From: DASQFQ01 sp963802905 | GTDB lineage: Bacteria; Actinomycetota; Thermoleophilia; Solirubrobacterales; Solirubrobacteraceae | Assembly (NCBI GenBank): GCA_963802905.1 | Contig: CAWDKH010000018.1 | Location: 124,001 to 188,000 of the forward strand | Length of the DNA: 64,000 bases | Direction of reading: 5' to 3' | Shown: positions 1-8,095 of the stretch, piece after piece | How the letters are laid out: each line of letters begins with the position of its first letter | How positions within the stretch are numbered: position 1 is the stretch's first letter | Position numbers and translations under genes: made by a program | Notes under the pieces: generated by a model | What the model was told of the DNA's origin: nothing | The model's database searches: none | What the model saw: the letters and a program-made list of their open reading frames with translations, nothing else

Positions 1-274
1 CGCGCTGCTCGATCACCGGGTGCCGATCAAGGTGCGCTCGAGCGAAGCGGGGCAGGTGACCGCGTCGCTGCGGATCGCCGGCCACAGCATCGGCTTCGGC
101 TTCGCGACGCGCGACACGCCGGGGGTGATGAACGTCACCAACTTCGGCTTCACACGCAAGGAGCGCCGCCGCGTTCGCGCGGACGCCGGGCGCCGCGCGC
201 AGGTGTCGATCGGGATCAGCGACCTCAAGGGGAACCGCCGCAGGGTGATCCGGACGGTGCGGCTCATCCGCTGA
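1..274 (+). CDS. C-terminal fragment of an exported or surface protein (5' end outside window)
   Basis: The frame is open from the left edge and ends in TGA at 272-274, so only the last ~90 residues are visible. They are rich in Val, Arg and Gly with short alternating hydrophobic stretches (VRSSEAGQVTASLRIAG), which looks like a beta-sandwich C-terminal module of the kind common in secreted actinobacterial proteins. No catalytic motif is visible. The stop overlaps the ATG of the next gene (ATGA), so the two are probably cotranscribed. A GTG at 20 could start a short 84-residue protein, but the frame has no upstream stop, so a truncated larger gene is more likely. Function unknown. Confidence 0.55.
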   Translation, partial: ALLDHRVPIKVRSSEAGQVTASLRIAGHSIGFGFATRDTPGVMNVTNFGFTRKERRRVRADAGRRAQVSIGISDLKGNRRRVIRTVRLIR

Positions 275-528
275 TGCGAGCGCTGGCTCTCGTGCTCCTG
301 CTCCTCCTGCTCATGGCCTCCGCTCCTCCCGCCCATGCCAGTTCCTCCCGCCGTCTGTGCGCCCGCTCGGCGCTCCTGCGCGACTCGCCCGAGGGCTTCG
401 TGATCGGCCGCCTCTACCGCCCGCAGCGGCTGCGCTACATCCGCCGCAGCGCCAACCGCCGCTGGGCGCTGGTGCGGACCCGCGCCGGCCTGCACGGCTG
501 GATCCCCTACCGGAGCCTGTGCCGGTGA
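274..528 (+). CDS. Small secreted SH3-like protein
   Basis: An 84-residue product with a clear signal peptide: MRALALV, then a Leu-rich core, then ASAPPAHA-S as likely cleavage site. The mature part (~55 residues) has the SH3b-like pattern of short beta strands, ending in RTRAGLHGWIPYRSLC, where GWIP resembles the GWV turn of bacterial SH3 domains. Two cysteines, one at each end of the mature domain, could form a disulfide. It overlaps its upstream neighbour (ATGA) and the sigma-factor gene downstream (GTGA), so it lies in a tight operon. The sigma factor itself ends in a second SH3-like segment. A cell-wall-associated role is inferred. Confidence 0.7.
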   Translation: MRALALVLLLLLLMASAPPAHASSSRRLCARSALLRDSPEGFVIGRLYRPQRLRYIRRSANRRWALVRTRAGLHGWIPYRSLCR

Positions 529-1920
529 AGGACGACCAGGCACTCGTCGCCGCCTACCGCGCCGGCGACGACGCGGCGTTCGCGCGCATCCACGAGCGCC
601 ACCATGCGCAGCTCGAGCGCTTTGCGCGCAAGATCCTGGGGCGCAGCTCCGAGCACGCCGAGGACGTCGTGCAGGAGGCGATGCTGCGCGCGAGCCGCGC
701 GCTGCGCCGCGACGACCGCCACATCGAGCTGCGGCCGTGGCTGTACCGGCTCACGCGCAACACCGCTCTCGACGAGCTCGCGCGCGTCCGCACCGACTCG
801 GTCGATCTCGAGGAGGCTGAGGGCTGGGGAGTTCTCCGCGCCCCCGAGTCGACCGAGCCGGAGGCGGTGCTGGAGCGGCGCGGCAAGGTCCGCGACCTGC
901 TCGGCGACATGGCGACGCTGCCCGCCCAGCAGCGCCACGCGCTGCTGCGGCGCGAGGTCGACGGGGTCTCGCACGCCGCGCTGGCGGTCGAGCTCGGCGT
1001 CTCGCCGCAGGCGACGAAGAACCTCGTGCACCGCGCGCGTACGAACCTCGTCAAGCAGCGCGCGGCGCGCTCGCACGACTGCGACGAGGTGCGCCGGGAC
1101 CTGCTCGAGGCGCACGACGACGGTCGCCGCGCGTCGGCCGCGACCTATCGCCACCTCGCGTCGTGCGCGGAATGCCGGCGGTTCCGCGGCGGGCTGCGCG
1201 ACACCCGCAAGGCGGCGGCGATCCTCATGCCGATGCCGCTGATGGTGGTCGCCTTCGGGCTGCTGACCGGCAAGGCGGCCGCCGCGACGGCCAAGGGCGC
1301 GATGGTCAAGGGCGCCGCCACCGCCGCCGCGGGCGTGGCGATCACCGCGGGCGCGGTCGGCGTCGGCGTACAGGTGTTCACCGCCGGCGACCCGGCGCCG
1401 CAGTCGGCGACGAGCCGCGCGCTGCCCTCCGGGTCGGTGGCCAAGGGCGGCGCGCTGCCGAAGGGCACGGCGATCGTGCGCCGCACGGTGTCGCTCACCG
1501 GCGGCGGCTCGACGATCGCGCTCGCCTGCCCGCCCGGCCTGCGCGTGGCGGATCTGATCGGCGCCCGCGGCGCGAGCGCGTCGTACGCGCCGGGGACCGT
1601 GGTCGGCGTGAGCCGGAGCGCACGCGTGGTCGTCGAGCCGCGGACGGGCGCCAAGACCGGGCAGGTCACGCTGCTGTGCAAGGCGCCGGACCCGTCGGGC
1701 TCGATCGTGGCCGGCAAGGGCGCAGGCCGCGGCGAGCGGCACGCCGCTGAAGGTCGTCGTCACCCGCGCCGAGCTGTTCAAGCGCCCGAACGGCGCGGCG
1801 GTCGGCTCGGTCCGCCTCGGCCAGCCGGTGCGCGCGACCGGCCGCAAGCGCGACGGCTGGCGGCAGATCGTCACCGACACCGGCGAGACCGGCTGGGTGC
1901 GAGCGAAGGTGGTCGGCTAA
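525..1920 (+). CDS. ECF sigma factor fused to zinc-finger, membrane and SH3-like domains (frameshifted)
   Basis: GTG start at 525 overlaps the preceding TGA. Residues ~5-85 match sigma-70 region 2 (DDAAFARIHERHHAQLERFARKI, with AEDVVQEA and RPWLYRLTRNTALDEL). Residues ~125-180 match region 4 (LPAQQRHALLRREVDG, then a helix-turn-helix LGVSPQATKNLVHRAR). A ZAS-type zinc-binding motif follows (HLASCAEC, ~209-216), as in anti-sigma factors, then an Ala/Gly-rich hydrophobic segment (~230-285) likely to cross the membrane, and an extracytoplasmic tail. Near 1720 the frame shifts, and a second frame continues to the TAA at 1918-1920, giving an SH3-like end (GWRQIVTDTGETGWVRAKVVG). The gene joins sigma and anti-sigma-like parts in one chain. 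The break is probably a sequence error. Confidence 0.78.
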
Positions 1921-3138
1921 CCCTCGACCACCCTCAACGGGGTCTGACCCCCTTGAGGCGGCTCGAGGGTTGCTCGGCGGGTGAACGCGACCAGCGTGCC
2001 GCACGCGGCGGCCGCGGCGCCGACGACGAACGCCAGCTGCCAGCTCGCCGCCTCGACGATCACGCCCGACAGCCCGGAGCCGATCGCGATGCCGCCGACG
2101 AACGCGGTCACCGGCCACGTGTAGGCCTCGGTCCGCGCGCCGGGCGGGGCGACCCAGCCGATCAGCTCGTTGCGGGTCGCCAGCAGCGGCGCGATGAACA
2201 TCCCGGCGGGGATGACGAGCAGGCCCATGACCGCCACCGAGGGCGCGGCCGCCAGCGGCAGCAGCCCGAGCGGCAGCAGCGCGCTGACCGCCAGGTGCAC
2301 GCGGCCGAGCGGCGGGCGGTTCGGGAGCGCGCCGTAGAGCAGCCCGCCGGCCGCGCTGCCGAGCGACCAGATCGCGAGCAGCAGCCCGGCGAGCTCGGCT
2401 GCGCCCTCGGCGTCGGAGAACGCCGGCAGCCCGACCTCGACCATCCCGATCCCGATCCCCGCCGGCAGCGAGGTCAGGATCAGCGAGCGCACGCCCGGCG
2501 AGGCGAGCGCGCCGAAGCGGCTTCGCGCAGGCCTCGCGGTCGGGCTCGAAGGCGCGGCTGGGCGCCTGGGCGGTGAACCAGATCGTGCCGGTGATGACGC
2601 TGGCCGCGGAGACGATCAGCGCGCTCGCGGGCGAGACGCCGGCGGCGAGCACCGCGGTCAGCAGCGGGCCGAGGATGAAGATCAGCTCGATCAGCACCGA
2701 GTCGAGCGCGTAGGCGGGTTGGAGCAGCCGCTCGTGGCCGCGCAGCAGCGACGGCCACATCGAGCGCAGCACCGACGAGGTCGGCGGGATCGCGAAGCCG
2801 GCCAGCACCGAGCAGGCGGTGAGCACCACCGCGGGCGCGCCCAGCTCGGCCAGCCCGACGACGCCGCCGAGCGCCGCGGCGTGCACGAGCGCGAGCGGGA
2901 CGAGCACGCGCCGCTGGCCGAAGCGGTCGACGAGCCGGCCCTGGACCGGCGCGCCGATCCCGGAGCCCGCGGCGAGCCCGCCCGCCACCACGCCGGCGAT
3001 CGCGAACGAGCCGGTTTGGTCGCGTAGGTAGAGGATCAGCGCGAGCGCGTTGATCCCGATCGGGAAGCGCGCGATCAGCGTGGCGGCGATGAGCGTCGCG
3101 ACGTGCGGGACGCGCAGGACCTCGGCGTAGCGCTTCAC
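1917..3138 (-). CDS. MFS transporter (frameshifted)
   Basis: About 400 residues with roughly 12 hydrophobic helices. The N-terminal half runs VVKRYAEVLRVPHVATLIAA, then AGSGIGAPVQGRLVDRFGQRR, matching the MFS loop 2-3 motif. The C-terminal half (MVEVGLPAFSDAEGAAELAG onwards) is in another frame, with the switch near 2510. GTG at 3138 overlaps the stop of the glycosylase gene (GTGA), so it is the third gene of a TetR-glycosylase-MFS minus-strand unit. Drug or metabolite export is the usual role of this subfamily, but no substrate can be read from the sequence. The frame break is flanked by intact homology on both sides and is probably a base-call error. Confidence 0.75.
1919..1971. terminator. 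Bidirectional terminator hairpin between sigma gene and MFS gene
   Basis: AACCCTCGA (1919-1927) pairs with TCGAGGGTT (1963-1971). Inside, CCTCAA and GGGG (1932-1942) pair with CCCC and TTGAGG (1948-1958) around a TCTGA loop. It starts at the sigma-gene stop and lies within the last codons of the convergent MFS gene. No U-tract is evident. Confidence 0.6.
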
Positions 3139-3804
3139 GACGCGAGCTCGCGGGCGCGCAGCAGGACCGCATCGAGCATCGCCGGAGTCAGCTTCCCCGT
3201 GAACGTGTTCTGCTGGCTGGGGTGGAAGCAGCCGAGCAGGCGGCCGTGCTCGGCGCCATGGCCGAACTTCGGCCGCGGCCGCGGCGGCGGCTGCTCGGAC
3301 AGCGCCGGCGTCCGCAGCGCCGCCTCCCACGCGAACGCGCCGAGGCAGACCACGACGCGCGGCGGGCCGACGAGCTCGAGCTCGCGCTCCAGCCACGCCG
3401 AGCAGCGCTCGCGCTCCTCCGGCAGCGGCTTGTTGGCCGGCGGCGCGCAGCGGACCGCCGCGGTGATCCAGCAGTCGCGCAGCGCCAGGCCGTCGTCGCG
3501 GTGCTCGGAGGTCGGCTGGTTGGCGAAGCCGGTGCGGTGCAGCGCGGCGAACAGGAAGTCGCCCGAGCGGTCGCCGGTGAAGATCCGGCCGGTGCGGTTG
3601 GCGCCGTGCGCGGCCGGCGCCAGCCCCAGGATCAGCACGCGTGCGGCCGGGATCGCCGAAGCCGGGGATCGGGCGCCCCCAGTAGTCCCAGTCGCGGAAC
3701 GACGCGCGCTTCTCGCGCGCGACGAGCTCGCGCCACTCGACGAGCCGCGGGCACGCTCGGCAGGCCGTGATCTCGGCTTCGAGCGCGTCGAGCGCCGAGC
3801 TCAC
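3135..3804 (-). CDS. Uracil-DNA glycosylase, family 5 (UdgB-like), frameshifted
   Basis: Base-excision repair enzyme that removes uracil from DNA. GTG at 3804 overlaps the TetR stop. The N-terminus has ACRACPRL, and a later Cys in AVRCAPPANKPLP supplies another putative 4Fe-4S ligand. The motif GLAPAAHGANRTGRIFTGD is characteristic of family 5 enzymes, which have Ala instead of the Glu/Asp water-activating residue seen in other families. The C-terminal active-site segment is CFHPSQQNTFTGKLT. The frame changes near 3655, between IPGFGDP and LILGLAPAAHG. Total length is ~220 residues, normal for the family. Confidence 0.88.
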
Positions 3805-4457
3805 ACCGCGCTCGCGCGGGGCGGTGCCGCCCCGACGAGGCCCAGCACGAGGCGCCCGATCACGGGCTCGAGCTCGCGGATGTCCGCGGGCTCCTTGGTC
3901 CGCAGCTGGCGCGAGGCCAGCTCGACGATGGCGCCGACGATCGCGAACGAGTCGTGCGGGGAGGCGAGGCGGTCGGCGACGCCCGCGTCGGCGTCGGCCT
4001 TGTTGGCCTCGTCGATGTAGTCGGCGACGCGCGAGAGCGCGGCGTCGCGGCGCTCCGCGGCGCGCGGGCCGGCGCCGATGATCTCGACCAGCAGCGTCTG
4101 CGCCTGGTCGGGGAAGGCGTCGATGACCCCGAGAAACGCGCGCACCGAGGCGCCGACGCGGCCCTCCGGCGTGTCTCCGCCGTGGTCGCGCGCGGCCTGC
4201 GCGATGCCCGCCACCACGACGTCGATCGCGGCGTCGAACAGCGCGAGGATGCACTCCTCCTTGTTGCCGAAGTGCTCGTAGAACGTCGCCTTCGACATCC
4301 CGGCCTCGCGCGCGATCGCCTCTGCGGTGGCGTCAGCGAAGCCCGAGCGGGCGAACACGGACGAGGCAGCCGCGAACAGCCGCGCGCGCTGGCGATCCTG
4401 CCGGACCTCGAGCGGCGGGGCGTGGCGGCCACGCGGTGCTGTCTCCTGCTCCCCCAT
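3801..4457 (-). CDS. TetR/AcrR family transcriptional regulator
   Basis: A 218-residue protein. The N-terminal helix-turn-helix (~residues 20-65) reads LFAAASSVFARSGFADATAE, then AIAREAGMSKATFYEHFGNKE, a typical TetR DNA-binding domain. The rest is helical and would form the ligand-binding and dimer domain. It is the first gene of a unit with uracil-DNA glycosylase and an MFS permease (four-base overlaps), and it diverges from the lipoprotein gene at 4497, so the 39-bp gap should hold its operator. Regulation of the downstream MFS gene by a small molecule is inferred. Confidence 0.88.
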   Translation of the reverse strand: MGEQETAPRGRHAPPLEVRQDRQRARLFAAASSVFARSGFADATAEAIAREAGMSKATFYEHFGNKEECILALFDAAIDVVVAGIAQAARDHGGDTPEGRVGASVRAFLGVIDAFPDQAQTLLVEIIGAGPRAAERRDAALSRVADYIDEANKADADAGVADRLASPHDSFAIVGAIVELASRQLRTKEPADIRELEPVIGRLVLGLVGAAPPRASAV

Positions 4458-4496
4458 CTCACCCGATGGTAGAGGGACTACCCTTCGGGCGGCCCC

Positions 4497-4922
4497 ATGT
4501 CCGCGCTCCTCCGGCTGCTCCCGATCCTGCTCGTCACCGCCCTCGCGGGCTGTGCGCAGCAGGAGACGTCCGTCAACAGCTTCAAGGGCTCCGAGAAGGA
4601 CGTCGCGCAGGTGATCGCGGACCTGCAGTCGGACGCGCAGGGCCGCAAGCCGGAGGTCATCTGCAGCGACGTGCTGTCGCGCGCGCTGGCCGACAAGCTC
4701 AAGGCCTCCGGCGGCAACGACTGCACCGCCGAGATGGAGAAGCTCGCCAGCGACGCCGACGACTACAAGCTCGAGGTCACCGACGTCACCATCAACGGCT
4801 CGACCGCGACGGCGAAGGTCGAGTCCCGCAAGGGCGGCAAGACGGACGCCGAGACGACGTTCTCGCTCGTGCGCGAGGACGGCGACTGGCGCCTGAACGA
4901 CCTCGGCTCCAGCGCCAGCTAG
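4497..4922 (+). CDS. Small lipoprotein with NTF2/DUF4878-like fold
   Basis: A 141-residue protein with a lipoprotein signal: MSALLRLLPILLVTALAGC, with lipobox LAGC and Cys 19 as lipidation site. The mature part has two further cysteines (VICSDVL and NDCTAEM) and a C-terminal strand pattern (GSTATAKVESRKGG, then FSLVREDGDWRLNDL) like NTF2-fold lipoproteins whose last strands carry a Trp-containing 'DGDWRL' turn. Attached to the outer face of the membrane. It stands alone, divergent from the TetR gene and convergent with rmlB; the two stop codons overlap. Specific function unknown. Confidence 0.75.
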   Translation: MSALLRLLPILLVTALAGCAQQETSVNSFKGSEKDVAQVIADLQSDAQGRKPEVICSDVLSRALADKLKASGGNDCTAEMEKLASDADDYKLEVTDVTINGSTATAKVESRKGGKTDAETTFSLVREDGDWRLNDLGSSAS

Positions 4923-5917
4923 CCCAGCGAGCGCCCGTACTGGCGCTCGTAGTACGCGCGGTAGTCGCCGGAGCGGATCGGCTCCCACCAGTCGGTGTTC
5001 TCGCGGTACCAGGCGACCGTGTGGGCGAGCCCGTCGCCGAAGCGCATGCGCGGCTCCCAGCCGAGCTCGCGGACCTTTTCCGAGGAGAGCGAGTAGCGGC
5101 GGTCGTGGCCGGGGCGGTCGGTGACGTACTCGATCAGCTCGTCGCCGCAGCCGGTGAGCTGGACGATCCGCTGGACGACCTCGAGGTTGGCGCACTCGTC
5201 GGGGCCGCCGGCGTTGTAGACGTTGCCGGGCTCGCCGTGCTCGAGCACGTGGCCGATCGCGCGGGCGAAGTCCTCCACGTAGATCCAGTTGCGGATCTGC
5301 ATGCCGTCGCCGTAGACCGGCAGCTTGTCGCCGTGCAGCGCGTTGAGGACCATCAGCGGGATCAGCTTCTCGGGGTACTGGAACGGCCCGTAGTTGTTCG
5401 AGCCGCGCGCGATCAGCGTCGGCAGCCCGTAGGTGTGGAAGTAGCTCCACACGAGCAGGTCGGCGCCCGCCTTGGTGGCGGAGTAGGGCGAGGAGGGCGC
5501 GAGCGGCGACTCCTCGGTGAACGAGCCGCTGTCGATCGAGCCGTAGACCTCGTCGGTCGAGACCTGGACGTAGCGCAGGTTGCGCGCGCGGGCGGCCTCG
5601 AGCAGGACGTAGGTGCCCTGGGCGTGGGTGGTGACGAACGCGTCGGGCTCGGCGATCGAGCGGTCGACGTGCGTCTCGGCGGCGAAGTTGACGACGGCGT
5701 CGCGGCCCTCCATCGCGTCCGCGACGGCCTCGGCGTCCTCGATGCCCGCGTGCACGAAGGCGAAGCCCGGGCTGTCGCGGACGTCGGCGAGGTTCTCCTC
5801 GCGGCCGGCGTAGGTGAGCTTGTCGAGCACGACGACCTCGTCGCCGTGCTCGGTGATGCGCTGGCGGACGAAGTTCGAGCCGATGAAGCCGGCTCCGCCG
5901 CAGACGAGCAGCTTCAT
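4919..5917 (-). CDS. rmlB: dTDP-glucose 4,6-dehydratase
   Basis: Second step of dTDP-L-rhamnose synthesis (dTDP-glucose to dTDP-4-keto-6-deoxyglucose, NAD-dependent). 332 residues, the usual length. The Rossmann motif is GGAGFIGSN near the N-terminus. STDEVYGS carries the catalytic Thr-Asp-Glu group, and SPYSATK is the SDR Tyr-x3-Lys pair. ARGSNNYGPFQYPEKLIP is a strong RmlB signature. ATG at 5917 overlaps the rmlD stop (ATGA), so rmlD and rmlB are translationally coupled. The rhamnose donor probably feeds cell-wall or exopolysaccharide assembly. Confidence 0.93.
   Translation of the reverse strand: MKLLVCGGAGFIGSNFVRQRITEHGDEVVVLDKLTYAGREENLADVRDSPGFAFVHAGIEDAEAVADAMEGRDAVVNFAAETHVDRSIAEPDAFVTTHAQGTYVLLEAARARNLRYVQVSTDEVYGSIDSGSFTEESPLAPSSPYSATKAGADLLVWSYFHTYGLPTLIARGSNNYGPFQYPEKLIPLMVLNALHGDKLPVYGDGMQIRNWIYVEDFARAIGHVLEHGEPGNVYNAGGPDECANLEVVQRIVQLTGCGDELIEYVTDRPGHDRRYSLSSEKVRELGWEPRMRFGDGLAHTVAWYRENTDWWEPIRSGDYRAYYERQYGRSLG
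4928..4949. terminator. Hairpin at the lipoprotein/rmlB convergent junction
   Basis: CGAGCGCC (4928-4935) and GGCGCTCG (4942-4949) form a perfect 8-bp stem with loop CGTACT, just after the lipoprotein stop and within the last codons of rmlB. A candidate bidirectional terminator. Confidence 0.5.
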
Positions 5918-6739
5918 GGCAGGACCCCCGATTGCAGGTAGCTGGAGAGGCCGTGGCGCCAGTACGGGAGCACGGGCGCGTCGGGCCGGGTGGAGCGCAG
6001 GACGGACCAGGCCGGGCGCGGCGCGGGGCGCGGGAACTCGGCGGTCGTCACGGGCTGGGCGATGGTGCCGGTGCCGGCCTCGTCGAACGTGGCCTGCGCG
6101 AGCTCCTGCCACGAGCACTGGCCGCCGCCCGCGACGTGGAGGATCCCGGCGACGCGCCGCTCGGCGATCTCGACGAGCGCGGGGCCGAGATGGCCGGTGA
6201 ACGTCGGGCAGCCGATCTGGTCGGCGACGACGTTGACCTCGTCGCGGTCCTCGGCGAGCTTGAGCATGGTGGCCACGAAGTTCTTGCCGTGGGCGCCGAA
6301 CAGCCAGGCGGAGCGCACGATCGCGTGGTCGCCGCGCCGCGGTGACGGCGTGCTCGCCCGCGAGCTTGGAGCGCCCGTAGGCGCTGGCCGGGCCGGTCGG
6401 GTCGGCCTCCACGTAGGGCGCGGTGGCGGTGCCGTCGAAGACGTAGTCGGAGGACACGTGGACGAGGAATGGCGCGGCGGCCGCCAGGTTTCCGGCGCCC
6501 TCCCCGTTGATCCGCGTGGCGTCGGCCTCGTGCTCCTCGGCGCCGTCGACGTCGGTCCAGGCGGCGCAGTTGATCACCGCGTCGGGTCGCGCGGCCTCGA
6601 CCGCGGCGCGGACGGCGTCGGCATCGGTGATGTCGAGGTCGCGGCGGGCGAGCGCGACGACGTCGTGCCCGGCGCTCTGAGCGGCGGCGACGACGTCACG
6701 GCCCAGCATGCCCGCTGCCCCCGTGACGAGAAGGCGCAT
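5914..6739 (-). CDS. rmlD: dTDP-4-dehydrorhamnose reductase (frameshifted)
   Basis: Last step of dTDP-L-rhamnose synthesis. The N-terminal part (MRLLVTGAAGMLGRDVVAAA) has the NAD(P)-binding GxxGxxG motif. VSSDYVFDG and SAYGRSKLAGE hold the SDR catalytic residues. After AVTAARR near 6335 the frame changes, and the protein resumes at RSAWLFGAHGKNFV and runs to WRHGLSSYLQSGVLP, a normal RmlD C-terminus. Restored length is ~275 residues. The stop overlaps the rmlB start. The break looks like a one-base error because both parts are well conserved. Confidence 0.88.
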
Positions 6740-6751
6740 CGGCGCCTAGCC

Positions 6752-6817
6752 TAGATGATCGATTCCACGACCCCCGCACCCGCCTGCGGGCACGCGGGCC
6801 GCGCAATCGACCATCTA
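6752..6817 (-). terminator. Long stem-loop between the PucR gene and rmlD
   Basis: The 13-base arms 6752-6764 and 6805-6817 are complementary except for one position, which becomes a G:U pair in minus-strand RNA but an A:C clash in plus-strand RNA. The PucR stop codon (6815-6817) lies in the first arm transcribed. A small inner hairpin (CCCG/CGGG, ~6779-6790) sits in the loop. Likely terminator or attenuator ahead of rmlD. Confidence 0.55.
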
Positions 6818-8011
6818 GCCAGCCCGCAAGGCCAGCCCGAGCTCGAACCGCGCCTCGGGGTCCTCGAGCCGGTCGCCGAACAGCTCGCGCAGCTGCTTGA
6901 CGCGGTAGCGCACGGTCTGGGGGTGGACGCCGAGCTCGGCCGCGACCGCCTGCACCTGGCCGGGGCGGTCGAGCCAGGCGCGGAGCGTCTCGGTGAGCCG
7001 CGCGCGCGGGCCCTCGGCGAGCGTCTGCAGCGGCGCGAGGCGCTGCTCGGCGAGCTCGGCGCCGAGCGTCGGATCGGCGGCGATCACGAGCGCCGGCAGG
7101 TGCTCCTCCGCGCGGGCGAACTCGCGGTCGCCGAGCCGGCCGGCGGCGAGCAGGGCGTGGGTCGCCGTGGCGCGCCGCACCGACTGGCCCGCGAGCGCGA
7201 GCGGCACCGCCGGGCCGACGGCGGCCGGGCGGCCGCGAGCGGCGGACGTCAGGCGGCGCGTGCGCGCAGGCGCGCCCGCGTCGGGCACGAGCACGACCGC
7301 CAGCCGCTCGATGCCGGCGCCGATCGCCTCCTCGCCGATGCGCCGGGCGAGCCGGGCCGCGAGCGCGTCCGCCTGGGCCTCGCCGGACTCCTCCTCGTCG
7401 CGCGTGACCAGCGCGGCGACGGTCCGCGGCAGCGGCCACGACGCGGCGGCGGCCGCGGCGAGGATCGACTCCTCGGTGGCCGGCGGGTCCTGGGCGAGCA
7501 GCCGCACGAGCCGGCGCCGGAGGCGCTGGCGCTCGCCGGCGGCGGCCGACTGCTCCTCGGCGTAGCCCTCGGCCGACTCCGCCGACAGCTCGTCGATGTA
7601 GGCGAAGATGCCCTCGCCGAGCGCGTAGATCGCGCCGGGGTCGAGGCCGCCGGCCACGCCCGCCTCCACGAAGCGGCGCCAGGCGAGCCGGGAGCCGAGG
7701 CGGTAGGCGGAGAGCAGGGCGTCGAGGCTGCGGCCCGCGCGCATCTCACCGCGGCCGAGGTTGACGTACGTCGCGCGGCCGTGCCGGTCGTCGCTGGCCG
7801 GATTCTCGATCAGGTCGACGAAGCGCCCGAGCGCCTTCTCGATCGCCCCGCCGACGACCTGGCCGAACTCGCCCTCCATCGCCCGCGCATAGTCCGGTAC
7901 CTCACGCGCGATCGCGGCGATGATCTCCTCGGCCAGCGAGGGCAGCACGGGCCGCAGGACGTTCGCGGCCTCGGCGGGGATCGCCGCGTAGGGACGGGTC
8001 GGCGCCGGCAT
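6815..8011 (-). CDS. PucR-family transcriptional regulator
   Basis: A 398-residue protein. The C-terminus has the PucR-type helix-turn-helix: VAAELGVHPQTVRYRVKQLR, then ELFGDRLEDPEARFELGLAL. The N-terminal ~170 residues are helical (LAEEIIAAIAREVPDYARAM) and resemble the sensor region of this group; the middle part is a degenerate GGDEF-like domain typical of CdaR/PucR proteins. It is divergent from the desaturase gene across an 84-bp gap that contains a 7-bp inverted repeat, so control of that gene is a fair inference. No ligand can be predicted. Confidence 0.85.
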   Translation of the reverse strand: MPAPTRPYAAIPAEAANVLRPVLPSLAEEIIAAIAREVPDYARAMEGEFGQVVGGAIEKALGRFVDLIENPASDDRHGRATYVNLGRGEMRAGRSLDALLSAYRLGSRLAWRRFVEAGVAGGLDPGAIYALGEGIFAYIDELSAESAEGYAEEQSAAAGERQRLRRRLVRLLAQDPPATEESILAAAAAASWPLPRTVAALVTRDEEESGEAQADALAARLARRIGEEAIGAGIERLAVVLVPDAGAPARTRRLTSAARGRPAAVGPAVPLALAGQSVRRATATHALLAAGRLGDREFARAEEHLPALVIAADPTLGAELAEQRLAPLQTLAEGPRARLTETLRAWLDRPGQVQAVAAELGVHPQTVRYRVKQLRELFGDRLEDPEARFELGLALRAG

Positions 8012-8012
8012 T

Positions 8013-8060
8013 TGTCACGAGGCTACAGAACGGGGCGCAGAAATACGCAGTTGCGTGACA
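8013..8060. promoter_or_regulatory. Inverted repeat in the PucR/desaturase divergent promoter region
   Basis: TGTCACG at 8013-8019 is matched by CGTGACA at 8054-8060, 34 bp apart, in the 84-bp gap between the divergent starts (8011 and 8096). The left half touches the PucR start codon. It could be a two-site operator for the PucR protein. No clear -35/-10 pair stands out. Confidence 0.4.
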
Positions 8061-8095
8061 GACGATGCGATGGATTAACGGGAACCATCCAAGCC

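Noticed and set aside
28..543. The 176-codon minus-strand frame at the left edge
   Set aside because: It is antisense to two plus-strand genes with better support and has a composition typical of shadow frames.
1666..4254. Very long open frames opposite or across several genes (for example 1666-4254 minus, 16711-18250 plus, 6755-8095 plus)
   Set aside because: They have Arg/Ala/Gly-rich composition without domains and overlap well-supported genes in other frames; they are GC-driven. Only the parts that match families were used.
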